Shown here piece after piece: positions 1 through 7,519 of a stretch of 44,347 bases of DNA. The notes below the pieces were generated by a model. It was given only the letters and a program-made list of their open reading frames with translations. It made no database searches and was not told the origin of the DNA. The DNA lies in the NCBI GenBank assembly GCA_963638105.1, contig CAVHPP010000017.1:1-44347 (forward strand), given 5' to 3'. Numbering within the stretch: the first letter of the stretch is position 1; every line of letters starts with the position of its first letter. This DNA is from CAG-217 sp963638105 (GTDB taxonomy: Bacteria; Bacillota; Clostridia; Oscillospirales; Acutalibacteraceae). The position numbers were made by a program, and so were the translations under genes.

Positions 1-4
1 AGTA

Positions 5-33
5 TTGATTATAATCATAAATACTGCTATAAT
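5..33 (+). promoter_or_regulatory. dnaA promoter (sigma-A type)
   Basis: TTGATT (5-10) and TATAAT (28-33) are separated by 17 bp, with a TG one base upstream of the -10 (extended -10). It lies about 90 bp before dnaA. The remaining leader has weak GTGG/CCAC and GGC/GCC pairings around 54-88 but no clear DnaA box in the visible 125 bp. The region further upstream is outside the window. Confidence 0.75.
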
Positions 34-125
34 AGACTCTGTATTCTGGCGTAGTGGCAAAAGGCGGCTCCGAAGCCCCAACCACGACCATTATGAGATT
101 TGTGAAGGACCCTTAAGGAGAAAAT

Positions 126-1472
126 ATGGATTCCATAAATGAAATTTGGATGGCTGTTTTAAATTACATGAAGCCCCAGGTCAGCGAGACCGCTTACAGA
201 ATGTGGCTGCAGGATCTGATTTTAAAGAACCTGGACGGCAAGTGTGCCGTGGTGGAATGTAATAACCAAATGAAATACAATATTGTCAGCGAGCAGTATA
301 AAGAACCGTTGGAAGCGGCATTTGAAGAAGTGATCGGCTTTCATGTTACGGTAGAGATCACAACTCGGGAAAATACCCCTAAAGAAGAAGTAAAGCCAAA
401 GGATACCCATCTGTTGCCCACGGAGCAGCCGGGGGATATTCATACTTTTGACACCTTTATTGAGGGCTATTCCAACAAATTTGCTTACCGTGCAGCCATG
501 GCGGTGGCAAAGGATCCGGGCGGGGTCAGCAGCCAAACCAACTATAACCCGCTGTTTATTTACGGTCCCTCCGGACTGGGCAAGACCCATCTGCTCAACG
601 CCATTTGGCACGAAATTCAAGACAATTTTCCGGAAAAGCGTATTCTTTATGTAAAGGCGGAGAGCTTTGGCAACGAATTTGTAATTGCCTTGCAGCGGCA
701 CACCACCGATGACTTCCACGACAAGTACAGAAAGAATATTGATGTGCTGCTGGTGGATGATATTCAGTTTTTAGCCGGGAAAGAGTCCATCACCGAGGAG
801 TTCTTCCATACCTTCTCTGCGCTGAAGGACGCAGGCAAGCAGGTTGTCATTACCTCTGACCGGGTGCCTAAGGACATTCCCATGATTACCGACCGACTGA
901 AAACCCGGTTTGAAAGCGGTCTGCTGGCGGACATTAACCCGCCGGAATTTGAAACCCGCTGCGCCGTCATTAAGCGCAAGGCGGAAATGCTGGACTTTGA
1001 CATTCCGCAGGAAGTGGTAGAATATATTGCCAAAAATGTAAAAAACAATATTCGCCACCTGGAGAGCGTAACAAAAAAATTGCAGGCCATGCAAAACCTG
1101 TTTAACCAAAAGCCCACCATTGCCGGGGCACAGACGGTGATTAAAGACATTATTGAGGACAGTCAGCCCCTGCCGGTCACCATTCAAAGAGTGGTAGACG
1201 AGGTGAGCCGGGTTACCGGCATCTCCGAGGAAGAGATTTACAGCACCAAGCAACAAGCAGCCGTAACCCACGCCCGCAAGATTACCTTTTATGTAATCCG
1301 GGAAGTAACCGGTATGAGCTATGTGGCTATCGGCAAGGAATTCAAAAAAGACCACTCCACCATTATGTACAATGTGAACAGCATTGAAAAAGCCATGAAA
1401 AAAGACTCTCGCCTGGCCCGTCAGGTCAACGACATTGTCAACAACATTAACCAACACAAGGATAATCAGTAA
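126..1472 (+). CDS. dnaA: Chromosomal replication initiator protein DnaA
   Basis: DnaA is the AAA+ initiator that binds DnaA boxes, melts oriC and loads the helicase. The 448 residues are normal for a Firmicute. Domain I occupies about 1-80, followed by a short linker. The AAA+ core carries Walker A GPSGLGKT (147-154), Walker B VLLVDDIQF (207-215) and the RLKTRFESGL arginine-finger region (257-266). Domain IV shows the DNA-binding signature VTGMSYVAIGKEFKKDHSTI (394-413). AAGGAG at 115-120 sits 5 bases before the ATG. It is followed directly by the putative oriC and dnaN. Identification is secure. Confidence 0.98.
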   Translation: MDSINEIWMAVLNYMKPQVSETAYRMWLQDLILKNLDGKCAVVECNNQMKYNIVSEQYKEPLEAAFEEVIGFHVTVEITTRENTPKEEVKPKDTHLLPTEQPGDIHTFDTFIEGYSNKFAYRAAMAVAKDPGGVSSQTNYNPLFIYGPSGLGKTHLLNAIWHEIQDNFPEKRILYVKAESFGNEFVIALQRHTTDDFHDKYRKNIDVLLVDDIQFLAGKESITEEFFHTFSALKDAGKQVVITSDRVPKDIPMITDRLKTRFESGLLADINPPEFETRCAVIKRKAEMLDFDIPQEVVEYIAKNVKNNIRHLESVTKKLQAMQNLFNQKPTIAGAQTVIKDIIEDSQPLPVTIQRVVDEVSRVTGISEEEIYSTKQQAAVTHARKITFYVIREVTGMSYVAIGKEFKKDHSTIMYNVNSIEKAMKKDSRLARQVNDIVNNINQHKDNQ

Positions 1473-1724
1473 GGCAAAAATCCTTGCTTTACCGGCCAAA
1501 ATCTTCAACATTTTTTTCATTTTGCACAAAGAAAATTTACACACCCCTTGTGAAAGACAAAATCTTTCCACATTTTCAACAAATTTTCAAAATCCGGGCG
1601 TGGAAGAAAAAGGCGCCGAAAATCCCGCGGTTAACCGCAATTTTGCCGCTTTCCACACTTTCACCGCCCTATACTACTACTACTAAAACCCATACTGTAA
1701 TAGGAAACGGAGGGAGCGAATTTT
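1473..1724 (+). other. oriC: Putative oriC in the dnaA-dnaN spacer
   Basis: This 252-bp AT-rich spacer carries sites resembling TTATCCACA: CTTTCCACA at 1564-1572 and again at 1649-1657, and ATTTACACA at 1535-1543, each 7 of 9 matches. The 1649 site is followed by the GC-rich stretch TCACCGCCC and then by four CTA triplets (1674-1685). This reproduces the DnaA-box / GC-rich / DnaA-trio order of the Bacillus subtilis unwinding region, which also lies between dnaA and dnaN. The box matches are imperfect, so the assignment rests mainly on position and on the trio array. Confidence 0.72.
1649..1685 (+). promoter_or_regulatory. Candidate basal unwinding system (DnaA box plus DnaA-trios)
   Basis: CTTTCCACA (1649-1657), a GC-rich spacer, and then CTA repeated four times at 1674-1685, with a further CTA at 1669-1671. 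Read on the other strand, these are TAG triplets matching the 3'-(G/A)AT-5' trio on which DnaA forms a filament on single-stranded DNA. The function is inferred by analogy with B. subtilis. Confidence 0.65.
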
Positions 1725-2837
1725 ATGAAATTCACCTGCAACGCCAGAGAACTAAATACCGCCTGCAATAATGTAATGCGCGCAGTCAGTGTTAAAATGA
1801 CCGTACCCACCATTGAGGGTATCTTAATGGAATGCGGCAGCGATACGCTGAGCCTTACCGGCTATGACTTTGAATTTGGTATCAATACCACTTTGCAAGC
1901 CAGCGTTACCGAGCCGGGTGCCATTGTGATTAACGCCAAGGTGCTTTGCAATATTATCAAGGAGCTGACGGCAGAGACGGTGACTTTTGACATCAGCGGC
2001 ACCTCTGTTTCCATTATTTGCGGCGCTGCCCAATATGCCATTACCGGTATTGACGCAGACGATTATCCGGAGCTGCCCAGCGTCAGCGGCGGCTATCCTC
2101 TGTTCTTAAATCAGACCCTGTTGCAAAAGATGGTACAGCAGACCCTGTTTGCGGTGGCAGACAGCGAGGCCTCCAAGCCGGTTCACACAGGGCTGAAATT
2201 TGAAATGAGCCTGAACCAGCTGCGCCTGATCGGCGTAGACGGCTACCGCTTGGCTATCCGCACAGAAACCGTAAAATATGACGGCGAGGACATTAGCTTT
2301 ATTGTGCCTAAAAAGACGGTGCGTGAACTGATCAAGTTGCTGAACCCGGAGGAGGACGAAAATATTTCCGTCTCTGTAGGCAAGCGGCATATTGTATTTG
2401 AAGTGGGGCAGTACAGCATTATCAGCCGGTTGCTGGAGGGCGAATTCTTAGATTATAACGCCGCAGTGCCGAAAAGCAGTAACACCACGGTGCTTATTAA
2501 CACCGAGGACGCCATTCACTGCATTACCAGCACCATTCCGGTAATTGAAAATAACCAAAAGAACCCCATTCGCTGCCTGTTTGACGCAGACGAAATGCGG
2601 GTGTCCACCGTGTCCGGCCTGGGCCGGGTGGTAAACTACACCCACGCCAATGTAAGCGGCGACCGGGTGGAGATCGGCTTTAACTCTAAATATGTGCTGG
2701 ACGCACTGAACGCCGCAGACACCGATCAGGTACGCATTGAGTTGTCCGGTCCGGTAAGCCCGGTGAAGGTGCTGCCCATGACCGATGACAGCTTCCTGTT
2801 CCTAGTGCTGCCCATGAGGCTGAAAAATGAAGCTTAA
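1725..2837 (+). CDS. dnaN: DNA polymerase III beta subunit (sliding clamp)
   Basis: DnaN forms the ring-shaped processivity clamp for the replicative polymerase. The 370 residues fit the usual three-domain clamp, and the sequence starts MKFTCNARELNTACNNVMRA and ends in the typical VLPMRLKN-type tail. GGAGGG at 1709-1714 precedes the ATG. It opens an overlapping operon: rlbA starts inside its last codons (11-bp overlap), followed by recF, remB and gyrB. The dnaA-dnaN-recF-gyrB order confirms the assignment. Confidence 0.98.
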   Translation: MKFTCNARELNTACNNVMRAVSVKMTVPTIEGILMECGSDTLSLTGYDFEFGINTTLQASVTEPGAIVINAKVLCNIIKELTAETVTFDISGTSVSIICGAAQYAITGIDADDYPELPSVSGGYPLFLNQTLLQKMVQQTLFAVADSEASKPVHTGLKFEMSLNQLRLIGVDGYRLAIRTETVKYDGEDISFIVPKKTVRELIKLLNPEEDENISVSVGKRHIVFEVGQYSIISRLLEGEFLDYNAAVPKSSNTTVLINTEDAIHCITSTIPVIENNQKNPIRCLFDADEMRVSTVSGLGRVVNYTHANVSGDRVEIGFNSKYVLDALNAADTDQVRIELSGPVSPVKVLPMTDDSFLFLVLPMRLKNEA

Positions 2838-3069
2838 TGTAAACATCAAACCCCATCGGCAAGAAACGGTGACCATCAGCACCCCCTTTATTCGGCTGGA
2901 CGCGCTGCTGAAATTCAAAGGCGAGGCGGAAACCGGCGGCCAGGCCAAGCAGATGATCCAGGACGGATTGGTAAAAGTCAATGGAGAGACCTGCACCGCA
3001 AGGGGTAAAAAAATCAAGCCCGGCGATGTGGTGGCCGTCCACGGCACCGACTATACCGTACAGCAATGA
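2827..3069 (+). CDS. rlbA: S4-domain RNA-binding protein RlbA (YaaA family)
   Basis: An 80-residue protein consisting almost wholly of one S4 RNA-binding fold: IRLDALLKFKG, then a QAKQMIQDGLVKVNGE core and GKKIKPGDVV. Proteins of this type between dnaN and recF are known as YaaA/RlbA in B. subtilis. A ribosome-associated role is suggested in the literature, but the molecular role is not settled. It overlaps dnaN by 11 bp and recF by 4 bp (ATGA), which suggests translational coupling. The roughly 19-residue N-terminal lead before the S4 fold is slightly longer than in short homologues. Confidence 0.88.
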   Translation: MKLNVNIKPHRQETVTISTPFIRLDALLKFKGEAETGGQAKQMIQDGLVKVNGETCTARGKKIKPGDVVAVHGTDYTVQQ

Positions 3070-4157
3070 AGATAGAACGCATGGGCATTGACGCCTACCG
3101 CAATCTGGAGCATCTGGTGCTGGATTTTGACGATGTAAATGTAATCTACGGCGAAAATGCCCAGGGCAAGACCAATTTGATTGAAGCGGTGTACCTGTTT
3201 ACCGGCGCCAAGAGTTTTCGCGGTGCCCGGGACAGCGAGCTGGTACAGTTCGGCAAAGAACAGGCACAGCTGCAAATTCATTTTGTCAGCGGCAATCGAC
3301 CCCAAACGGCCATGTTACAGATCAAAAAACGCCGCAGCGCCACCTTAAACGGCATTGCCAAGGCCTCTGCCGCCGCCCTGGGGGAGGAGATCAAGGCGGT
3401 GGTGTTTAGCCCCGCCCATTTGACCATGATTAAAGACGGCCCGGCAGAACGGCGCAAGTTTTTAGATCTTGCTCTGTGCCAAATCCGTACAGGATATAAA
3501 AAATTGCTCAGCGACTACAACCGCAGTTTGGCCCAGCGGAATATGCTGCTGCGAGATATTGCGGCAGGCAAAATGAGCGCCGACACCCTGTTTATTTGGG
3601 ACGGCAACCTGGCCCGTGCCGGGGCAAAGATCCTTTATCAGCGCCGTGCCTATGTGGCTGCGCTGGAAGAACCCCTTTCCCGTATTCACACCGGTCTGTC
3701 CGGCGGGCGGGAACAAATCGGTGCCCGGCTGCAAGGGGCCTTTGATTACGGCGATTTGGCCGTAGAAGAACTGGAACAGCGGCTGCTCTCTCTGTTGGAA
3801 AGCGCCCGCAGCGAGGATATTTATCACCGTGCCACCACCGTGGGACCCCACAGGGACGACCTGGATATTACCTTAAACGGTATCTCTGCCCGGAAGTACG
3901 GCAGCCAGGGTCAGCAGCGCAGCTGTGTGCTCTCCCTAAAGCTGGCGGAGGCGGAAATTCTGCAACAAAAAACAAACGAAGCCCCCATTGCCCTACTGGA
4001 CGATGTAATGAGTGAACTGGACGAAGGGCGGCAAGATTATATTCTCAATCACATGAAGGGTATGCAGCTGTTTATCACCTGCTGCGATGCGGGCACCATC
4101 TTGCGTGGCACCCGTGGCAAAACCTTTCATATTGAAAACGGCAAGGTGGTGGACTGA
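3066..4157 (+). CDS. recF: DNA replication and repair protein RecF
   Basis: RecF is an SMC-like ATPase that helps load RecA at gaps and stalled forks. The 363 residues match the family. Visible features are Walker A GENAQGKTNL near residue 30, the family motif AKSFRG, the ABC signature region GSQGQQRS near 280, and Walker B ALLDDVMSELD near 315. The ATG overlaps the rlbA stop (ATGA), and the recF stop overlaps the remB start by one base. The operon position is canonical. Confidence 0.97.
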   Translation: MKIERMGIDAYRNLEHLVLDFDDVNVIYGENAQGKTNLIEAVYLFTGAKSFRGARDSELVQFGKEQAQLQIHFVSGNRPQTAMLQIKKRRSATLNGIAKASAAALGEEIKAVVFSPAHLTMIKDGPAERRKFLDLALCQIRTGYKKLLSDYNRSLAQRNMLLRDIAAGKMSADTLFIWDGNLARAGAKILYQRRAYVAALEEPLSRIHTGLSGGREQIGARLQGAFDYGDLAVEELEQRLLSLLESARSEDIYHRATTVGPHRDDLDITLNGISARKYGSQGQQRSCVLSLKLAEAEILQQKTNEAPIALLDDVMSELDEGRQDYILNHMKGMQLFITCCDAGTILRGTRGKTFHIENGKVVD

Positions 4158-4390
4158 TGTTTCTGCACATTGGCGGCGACACGGTGGTACGCACCGGCGA
4201 CATTATCGGTATTTTTGATATGGATACCTCCACGGTGGGCAAGGCCACCCGGGACTTTTTGGCCCGGGCAGAGCGGCAAAAGCGGGTGCGGTATGTAAAT
4301 TACGACCTGCCCAAAAGCTATGTGCTCACCAAAGAGGCAGTGTATATCAGTCCCCTGAATGTAAGTACCCTGATCAAACGATGGAAATGA
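4157..4390 (+). CDS. remB: Extracellular matrix regulator RemB (DUF370, YaaB)
   Basis: A 77-residue DUF370 protein with the characteristic start MFLHIGGDTVVRTGDIIGIF and an FDMDTSTVGK segment. In B. subtilis, RemB (YaaB) lies at exactly this site between recF and gyrB. It is a relative of the DNA-binding regulator RemA and promotes matrix gene expression. Whether it regulates a matrix in this organism is unknown. It is translated from a TGATG junction with recF, so the two are probably coupled. A 62-bp spacer with a hairpin-rich segment separates it from gyrB. Confidence 0.88.
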   Translation: MFLHIGGDTVVRTGDIIGIFDMDTSTVGKATRDFLARAERQKRVRYVNYDLPKSYVLTKEAVYISPLNVSTLIKRWK

Positions 4391-4420
4391 ACCATTTTCA
4401 ATAGAATACGGACACAGGCA

Positions 4421-4460
4421 CCGCACCTGCCCACAGTGCGGAGGGCGCCTTTGTGGGCAG
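4421..4460 (+). promoter_or_regulatory. Mutually exclusive hairpins over the gyrB start
   Basis: CTGCCCACA (4427-4435) is perfectly complementary to TGTGGGCAG (4452-4460). That 9-bp stem would place the GGAGGG Shine-Dalgarno (4440-4445) in its loop and the GTG start (4453) in its 3' arm. The competing stem CCGCAC (4421-4426) with GTGCGG (4436-4441) would use the same bases as its loop and cover part of the Shine-Dalgarno. This could be a switch on gyrB translation. No experiment or conservation data are available. Confidence 0.45.
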
Positions 4461-6432
4461 AAAGGCAGAAGTTATGGCTGAAGAAGAAAAGACTGTTTTG
4501 GAAGAAGCGGATATGGACACCGTTGTAACGGAAGAATACTCCGCAAAAGATATTCAGGTGCTGGAGGGCTTAGAGGCCGTCCGCAAGCGCCCGGGTATGT
4601 ATATCGGCTCCACCGGCCCCCGCGGTCTGCACCACCTGGTGTATGAGATCGTGGACAACTCCATTGATGAGGCGCTGGCCGGGGTCTGCACCCACATTGA
4701 GACGGAGATTTTGCCCGGTAATGTGATCAGCGTGCGGGATAACGGCCGCGGTATTCCCACCGGCATTAACGAAAAGACCGGCCTGCCTGCCGTAACGGTG
4801 GTGCTCACCGTGCTCCACGCCGGCGGTAAGTTCGGCGGCTCCGGCTACAAGGTATCCGGCGGTTTGCACGGCGTAGGCTCCTCCGTAGTAAACGCCCTTT
4901 CCCAGTGGTTGGAGGTAGAGGTGACCCAGAACGGTCATGTGTACGCCCAGCGCTTTGAGCGGGGCAAGCCGGTGGACGACCTGCATATTATCGCCGACCG
5001 AGAGGGGCACGGCACCCTTATTCGCTTTCAGGCGGACCCGGAGATTTTCTCCGAGACCACCGAGTATGAGTACGATGTACTGGCTCGCCGTCTGCGGGAG
5101 CAGGCGTTCCTGAACGCCGGGCTGTCCATTACGCTGACGGATAAGCGGGGCGAAGAGCCGGTAGGCGAGGAGTTCTGCTACGAGGGCGGTATTCGGGAAT
5201 TTGTAAAGTACATTAACACCACCCGGGGGCTGAACCCTATTCAGGACGAAGTGATCCACATTTCCACCACCAAGGACGACCGCAGTGCGGAGGTGGCGCT
5301 GTGCTATACGGACAGCTACAATGAGACTCTGTTGTCCTTTGCCAACAACATTAATACCATTGACGGCGGTACCCACGAAACCGGATTTAAAACCGCCCTG
5401 ACCCGGGTGTTTAACGACTACGGCAAAAAGTTTAATATTCTGAAAGAAAATGACAAAAAGCTCTCCGGCGACGATGTGCGCGAGGGGCTGACTGCCGTCA
5501 TCAGCGTGAAGCTTACCGAGGCCCAGTTTGAGGGCCAAACCAAGGGCAAGCTGGGCAATACGGATATTACCGGCCTGGTCAGCTCTTTGGTGTATGACAA
5601 GCTGATGACCTATTTTGAGGAGAACCCGGCGGTGGCCAAGGCGCTGCTGTCTAAGTCCCTGGACGCTTCCCGCGCCAGAGAGGCGGCCCGCAAGGCCAGA
5701 GATAACGCCCGTAATAAGACCGGACTGGAAAGCAGCAAGCTACCGGGCAAGCTGGCGGACTGCTCCTCCAACGACCCCTCCCTGTGTGAAATTTACATCG
5801 TCGAGGGTGATTCCGCCGGCGGCTCCGCCAAGGACGGACGGGACCGTGCCCACCAGGCCATTCTGCCCCTTTGGGGTAAAATGCTGAATGTGGAAAAGGC
5901 ACGGCTGGACAAGGTCTACGGCAACGAAAAGCTGATGCCTGTGGTGACTGCGCTGGGCACCGGCATCGGCGAGGATTTTGACATTACCAAGCTGCGCTAC
6001 CACAAGATCGTGATTATGGCCGATGCGGATGTGGACGGCGCCCACATTCGTACCCTGCTGCTGACCTTCTTCTTCCGCTATATGAAGCCCTTGGTGGAGG
6101 GCGGCTACATTTACCTGGCGCAGCCCCCGCTGTTTAAGGTGCAAAAAGGCAAAAAATTCAAATACGCCTTTAGCGACGAGGAGCGGGATCGGCTCATTGA
6201 AGAAATGGGCGGTCAGTGCGACATTCAGCGGTACAAAGGTTTGGGTGAAATGGACCCGGAGCAGCTGTGGGAAACCACCATGGACCCGGAATTCCGCATT
6301 ATGCTGCGGGTGACCGTAGAGGACGCCCAGCAGGCGGACGAAACGTTCTCCATTTTGATGGGGGATAATGTTGAACCCCGCCGAGAATTTATTGAGAAGA
6401 ATGCGAAATATGTTCAGAATTTGGATATCTGA
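4453..6432 (+). CDS. gyrB: DNA gyrase subunit B
   Basis: GyrB is the ATPase subunit of gyrase. The 659 residues are normal. Visible motifs: EGLEAVRKRPGMYIGSTG in the GHKL ATPase domain, DNGRGIP, the toprim EGDSAGGSAKDGRDR, and IMADADVDGAHIRTLL with its metal-binding acidic residues. The chosen start is GTG at 4453, seven bases after GGAGGG. An in-frame ATG at 4474 has only a weak AAAGG before it and remains possible. Last gene of the dnaN operon. Its final ten codons, including the stop, are duplicated downstream at 6577-6606 with only synonymous differences. Confidence 0.97.
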   Translation: MGRKAEVMAEEEKTVLEEADMDTVVTEEYSAKDIQVLEGLEAVRKRPGMYIGSTGPRGLHHLVYEIVDNSIDEALAGVCTHIETEILPGNVISVRDNGRGIPTGINEKTGLPAVTVVLTVLHAGGKFGGSGYKVSGGLHGVGSSVVNALSQWLEVEVTQNGHVYAQRFERGKPVDDLHIIADREGHGTLIRFQADPEIFSETTEYEYDVLARRLREQAFLNAGLSITLTDKRGEEPVGEEFCYEGGIREFVKYINTTRGLNPIQDEVIHISTTKDDRSAEVALCYTDSYNETLLSFANNINTIDGGTHETGFKTALTRVFNDYGKKFNILKENDKKLSGDDVREGLTAVISVKLTEAQFEGQTKGKLGNTDITGLVSSLVYDKLMTYFEENPAVAKALLSKSLDASRAREAARKARDNARNKTGLESSKLPGKLADCSSNDPSLCEIYIVEGDSAGGSAKDGRDRAHQAILPLWGKMLNVEKARLDKVYGNEKLMPVVTALGTGIGEDFDITKLRYHKIVIMADADVDGAHIRTLLLTFFFRYMKPLVEGGYIYLAQPPLFKVQKGKKFKYAFSDEERDRLIEEMGGQCDIQRYKGLGEMDPEQLWETTMDPEFRIMLRVTVEDAQQADETFSILMGDNVEPRREFIEKNAKYVQNLDI

Positions 6433-6459
6433 TTGCAAGTAACCGCCTACCCCGGCGGG
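6403..6459 (+). repeat. Direct repeat copy 1: gyrB 3' end plus flank
   Basis: Covers the last codons and stop of gyrB plus 27 bp downstream. Copy 2 at 6577-6633 differs at 3 of 57 positions. All three differences fall in the last two sense codons and the stop (GAT/GAC, ATC/ATT, TGA/TAA) and are silent. Confidence 0.9.
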
Positions 6460-6576
6460 GTTCAAACGACGCTCCGCAGGTCGGCGCAGCCGGGCTGCGG
6501 GAGAACGCTCCGGTGGAGCGTTTGATAGCGGCGTGCACCAACTGTGCTGTGGCAAAAGCCCCCTGCCGGATCAAAG

Positions 6577-6633
6577 GCGAAATATGTTCAGAATTTGGAC
6601 ATTTAATTGCAAGTAACCGCCTACCCCGGCGGG
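6577..6633 (+). repeat. Direct repeat copy 2: orphan gyrB tail
   Basis: Repeats 6403-6459 at an offset of 174 bp and still reads as the last gyrB residues AKYVQNLDI and a stop, but no open frame leads into it. Its right end runs straight into a GTAG-type hairpin repeat at 6627. Confidence 0.9.
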
Positions 6634-6652
6634 AGCAAGCCCCCGCCCTACG
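6627..6652 (-). repeat. GTAG-hairpin repeat, family R1
   Basis: On the minus strand, GTAG is followed by GGCGGGGGC, a TT loop and GCTCCCGCC (9-bp stem with one G-T pair). Near-identical copies lie at 12734 and 31326 (same strand) and at 31842 and 40772 (opposite strand). A damaged copy lies near 37485. Confidence 0.8.
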
Positions 6653-6775
6653 ATTATATTGTGGGGTCCCCGAAAAGGCAGAAGCCTTTTTGGGGAGAGG
6701 AGACATTACGGAATGCGCGCGGGGTGGATTTTGTTAAAAATCCGCCACAAGCAATATGGAGTCAATGTCGACGAG

Positions 6776-6798
6776 GTAGGGGCGGATATTATCCGCCC
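6776..6798 (+). repeat. GTAG-hairpin repeat, family R2 variant
   Basis: GTAG followed by GGGCGGAT, ATT loop, ATCCGCCC (perfect 8-bp stem). It differs from the main R2 stem GGGCGGCA/TGCCGCCC by paired changes at the two loop-proximal positions. Confidence 0.7.
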
Positions 6799-6801
6799 GT
6801 A

Positions 6802-6972
6802 AATCCCTCAGTCAGCTGCGCTGACAGCACCGAACCGGTGCCCGTCCCCTCTGTCGCTGCGCGACATCTCCCCGCACTGCGGGGAGTCACCCTTTACAAG
6901 GGAGGCAAATCGGTTTCAACATCTGAGGCTCCCTTGTAAAGGGAGCTGGCGCGCTTGCGCGACTGAGGGATT
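6802..6972. repeat. Modular palindromic element M1 with 12-bp inverted ends
   Basis: Bounded by AATCCCTCAGTC (6802-6813) and its exact reverse complement GACTGAGGGATT (6961-6972). Internal hairpins include TGTCGC/GCGACA, CTCCCCGC/GCGGGGAG, and the shared pair CCCTTTACAAGGG and CTCCCTTGTAAAGGGAG. There is no coding content. Related elements lie at 12616, 19009, 31416 and 34595. Confidence 0.75.
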
Positions 6973-7006
6973 AAATAATATATTCTCCCAAACAAAGGAG
7001 AACACC

Positions 7007-7519
7007 ATGACCACATTTGAATTCAAAATGACGCCACGGGCGTATTACGCCGGGTGGCGGGTGCTGCAACGGCAGCAGCTGCGGCTGCAATGGGTATTTT
7101 GCGCCCTGTGTGCGGTGCTGGCAACGGCGGGTATTTTGCTGTATTTTCTACTGCAAGACGTGGCAGAGACGGCGATACTCCCGGCGCTGAGCGGTATTGT
7201 AGCAGCTATGGCTGTGCTGCTGCCCTGGGTGCGGCGCAGTTCCGTGCTGCGGGAGTTTGGCAACTCTCCCACACTGACCCAGCCCTTTACCCTCCGGCTG
7301 GAGGAGCAGGCGCTGCAGGTGTGGAGCAAATTTGAGCAGTACACCCTGCCCTGGCAGGGGATCACCTATGCCAAGGAGACAAAGGACTATATTATTCTCA
7401 TCGGGTGCTACCGGATGGGGCTGTTTGTGATTGAAAAAGCAAACTGCACCTCGGCAGACTTAAACGCGCTGCTCAGCGCTCTGCACGAGAAGGCACCGGC
7501 CTTTGGAGGTGCAAAATGA
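7007..7519 (+). CDS. YcxB-like membrane protein (first of pair)
   Basis: 170 residues. A charged N-terminus (about 1-28) leads into two hydrophobic segments (about 30-52 and 58-76), followed by a cytoplasmic domain. That domain carries the pattern typical of the YcxB-like C-terminal family: a LEEQALQVWSKFEQYTLPWQGIT strand set, then a YIILIGCYRMGLFVIEKA core. The molecular function of the family is not known. AAAGGAG at 6994-7000 supports the ATG. It overlaps the next gene by 4 bp (ATGA), and that gene looks like a diverged paralogue, so the pair is probably co-translated and may act together. The family call is from memory of the pattern. Confidence 0.7.
   Translation: MTTFEFKMTPRAYYAGWRVLQRQQLRLQWVFCALCAVLATAGILLYFLLQDVAETAILPALSGIVAAMAVLLPWVRRSSVLREFGNSPTLTQPFTLRLEEQALQVWSKFEQYTLPWQGITYAKETKDYIILIGCYRMGLFVIEKANCTSADLNALLSALHEKAPAFGGAK

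Larger units (their letters stand above)
6433..7006. other. Repeat-filled spacer between gyrB and the YcxB pair
   Basis: No gene was found in these 574 bp. In order they hold: the flank of repeat copy 1; a hairpin segment including AACGCTCC/GGAGCGTT near 6512-6530; repeat copy 2; a GTAG hairpin (minus, 6627-6652); an unassigned stretch of about 120 bp, part of which recurs near 31725-31765; a second GTAG hairpin (6776-6798); and an AATCCCTC-ended modular repeat (6802-6972). A possible promoter for the next gene is TTGCGC (6955-6960) with TATATT (6979-6984), which is weak. Confidence 0.7.
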
